The translations under genes and the position numbers were made by a program. 6,243 nt of DNA. Source: Globobulimina sp. (Eukaryota > Foraminifera > Rotaliida). The DNA lies in assembly GCA_003354225.1 (NCBI GenBank), contig PIVH01000331.1, positions 1 through 6,243 of the forward strand, written 5' to 3'. Under the pieces are notes generated by a model. That model saw nothing but the letters and a program-made list of their open reading frames with translations. It was not told where the DNA came from and did not search any database. The stretch's first letter is position 1, and each line of letters opens with the position of its first letter. Shown here in pieces: positions 6,237 to 6,243 of the stretch.

Positions 6237-6243
6237 CTTACTT

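Noticed and set aside
1-6243. Giant-virus or phage origin for the window
   Set aside because: There are no capsid, polymerase or packaging genes. Introns, large gaps and a chromosomal transporter/sulfotransferase setting fit a eukaryotic chromosome better.

Overview
The window looks like nuclear DNA of a unicellular eukaryote (a protist). Genes are widely spaced and lie on both strands. Noncoding DNA is very AT-rich. One gene is interrupted by two short GT-AG introns, of 69 and 66 nt. Starts have eukaryotic rather than Shine-Dalgarno context. The kinase belongs, from memory, to a divergent 'H-F-D-I-S-x-E-N' type that I associate with the foraminifer Reticulomyxa. A foraminiferal or related rhizarian source is therefore my best guess, held with low to moderate confidence.

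Layout, left to right. (1) At 1-91, minus strand, is the 5' end of an unidentified gene that runs off the window. A 26-bp near-copy of its start region sits 139 bp upstream. (2) At 502-1617, minus strand, is a three-exon protein kinase. Its exons were recovered here by matching splice phases, giving a 326-residue protein. (3) Between the kinase start and a plus-strand reading frame at 1729 lies a perfect four-unit heat-shock-element-like sequence (1669-1686). (4) At 1729-2166, plus strand, is a reading frame broken only by two in-frame TGA codons, possibly a pseudogene. (5) A mostly noncoding AT-rich stretch follows, with a 17-bp x 3 tandem repeat. (6) At 2738-4255, minus strand, is an intact, intronless NRT2/NNP-family nitrate transporter. 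Its GC content (about 53-67% in lines I counted) is far above that of its surroundings (about 25-35%). (7) At 4767-5534, plus strand, divergent from the transporter, is a small sulfotransferase of the Sulfotransfer_4 type with a C-terminal membrane anchor. (8) At 5787-6236, minus strand, convergent with the sulfotransferase, is an unidentified charged, probably coiled protein whose 5' end may lie outside the window.

No operon-like cooperation is expected. The only links the layout suggests are the shared 511-bp divergent promoter region between nitrate transporter and sulfotransferase, and the heat-shock-like element between the kinase and the broken reading frame. I saw no rRNA, tRNA, CRISPR array, transposase or viral gene. 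The least expected items are the GC-rich transporter in AT-rich DNA, the kinase with altered catalytic motifs, the heat-shock-like element and the duplicated start region.
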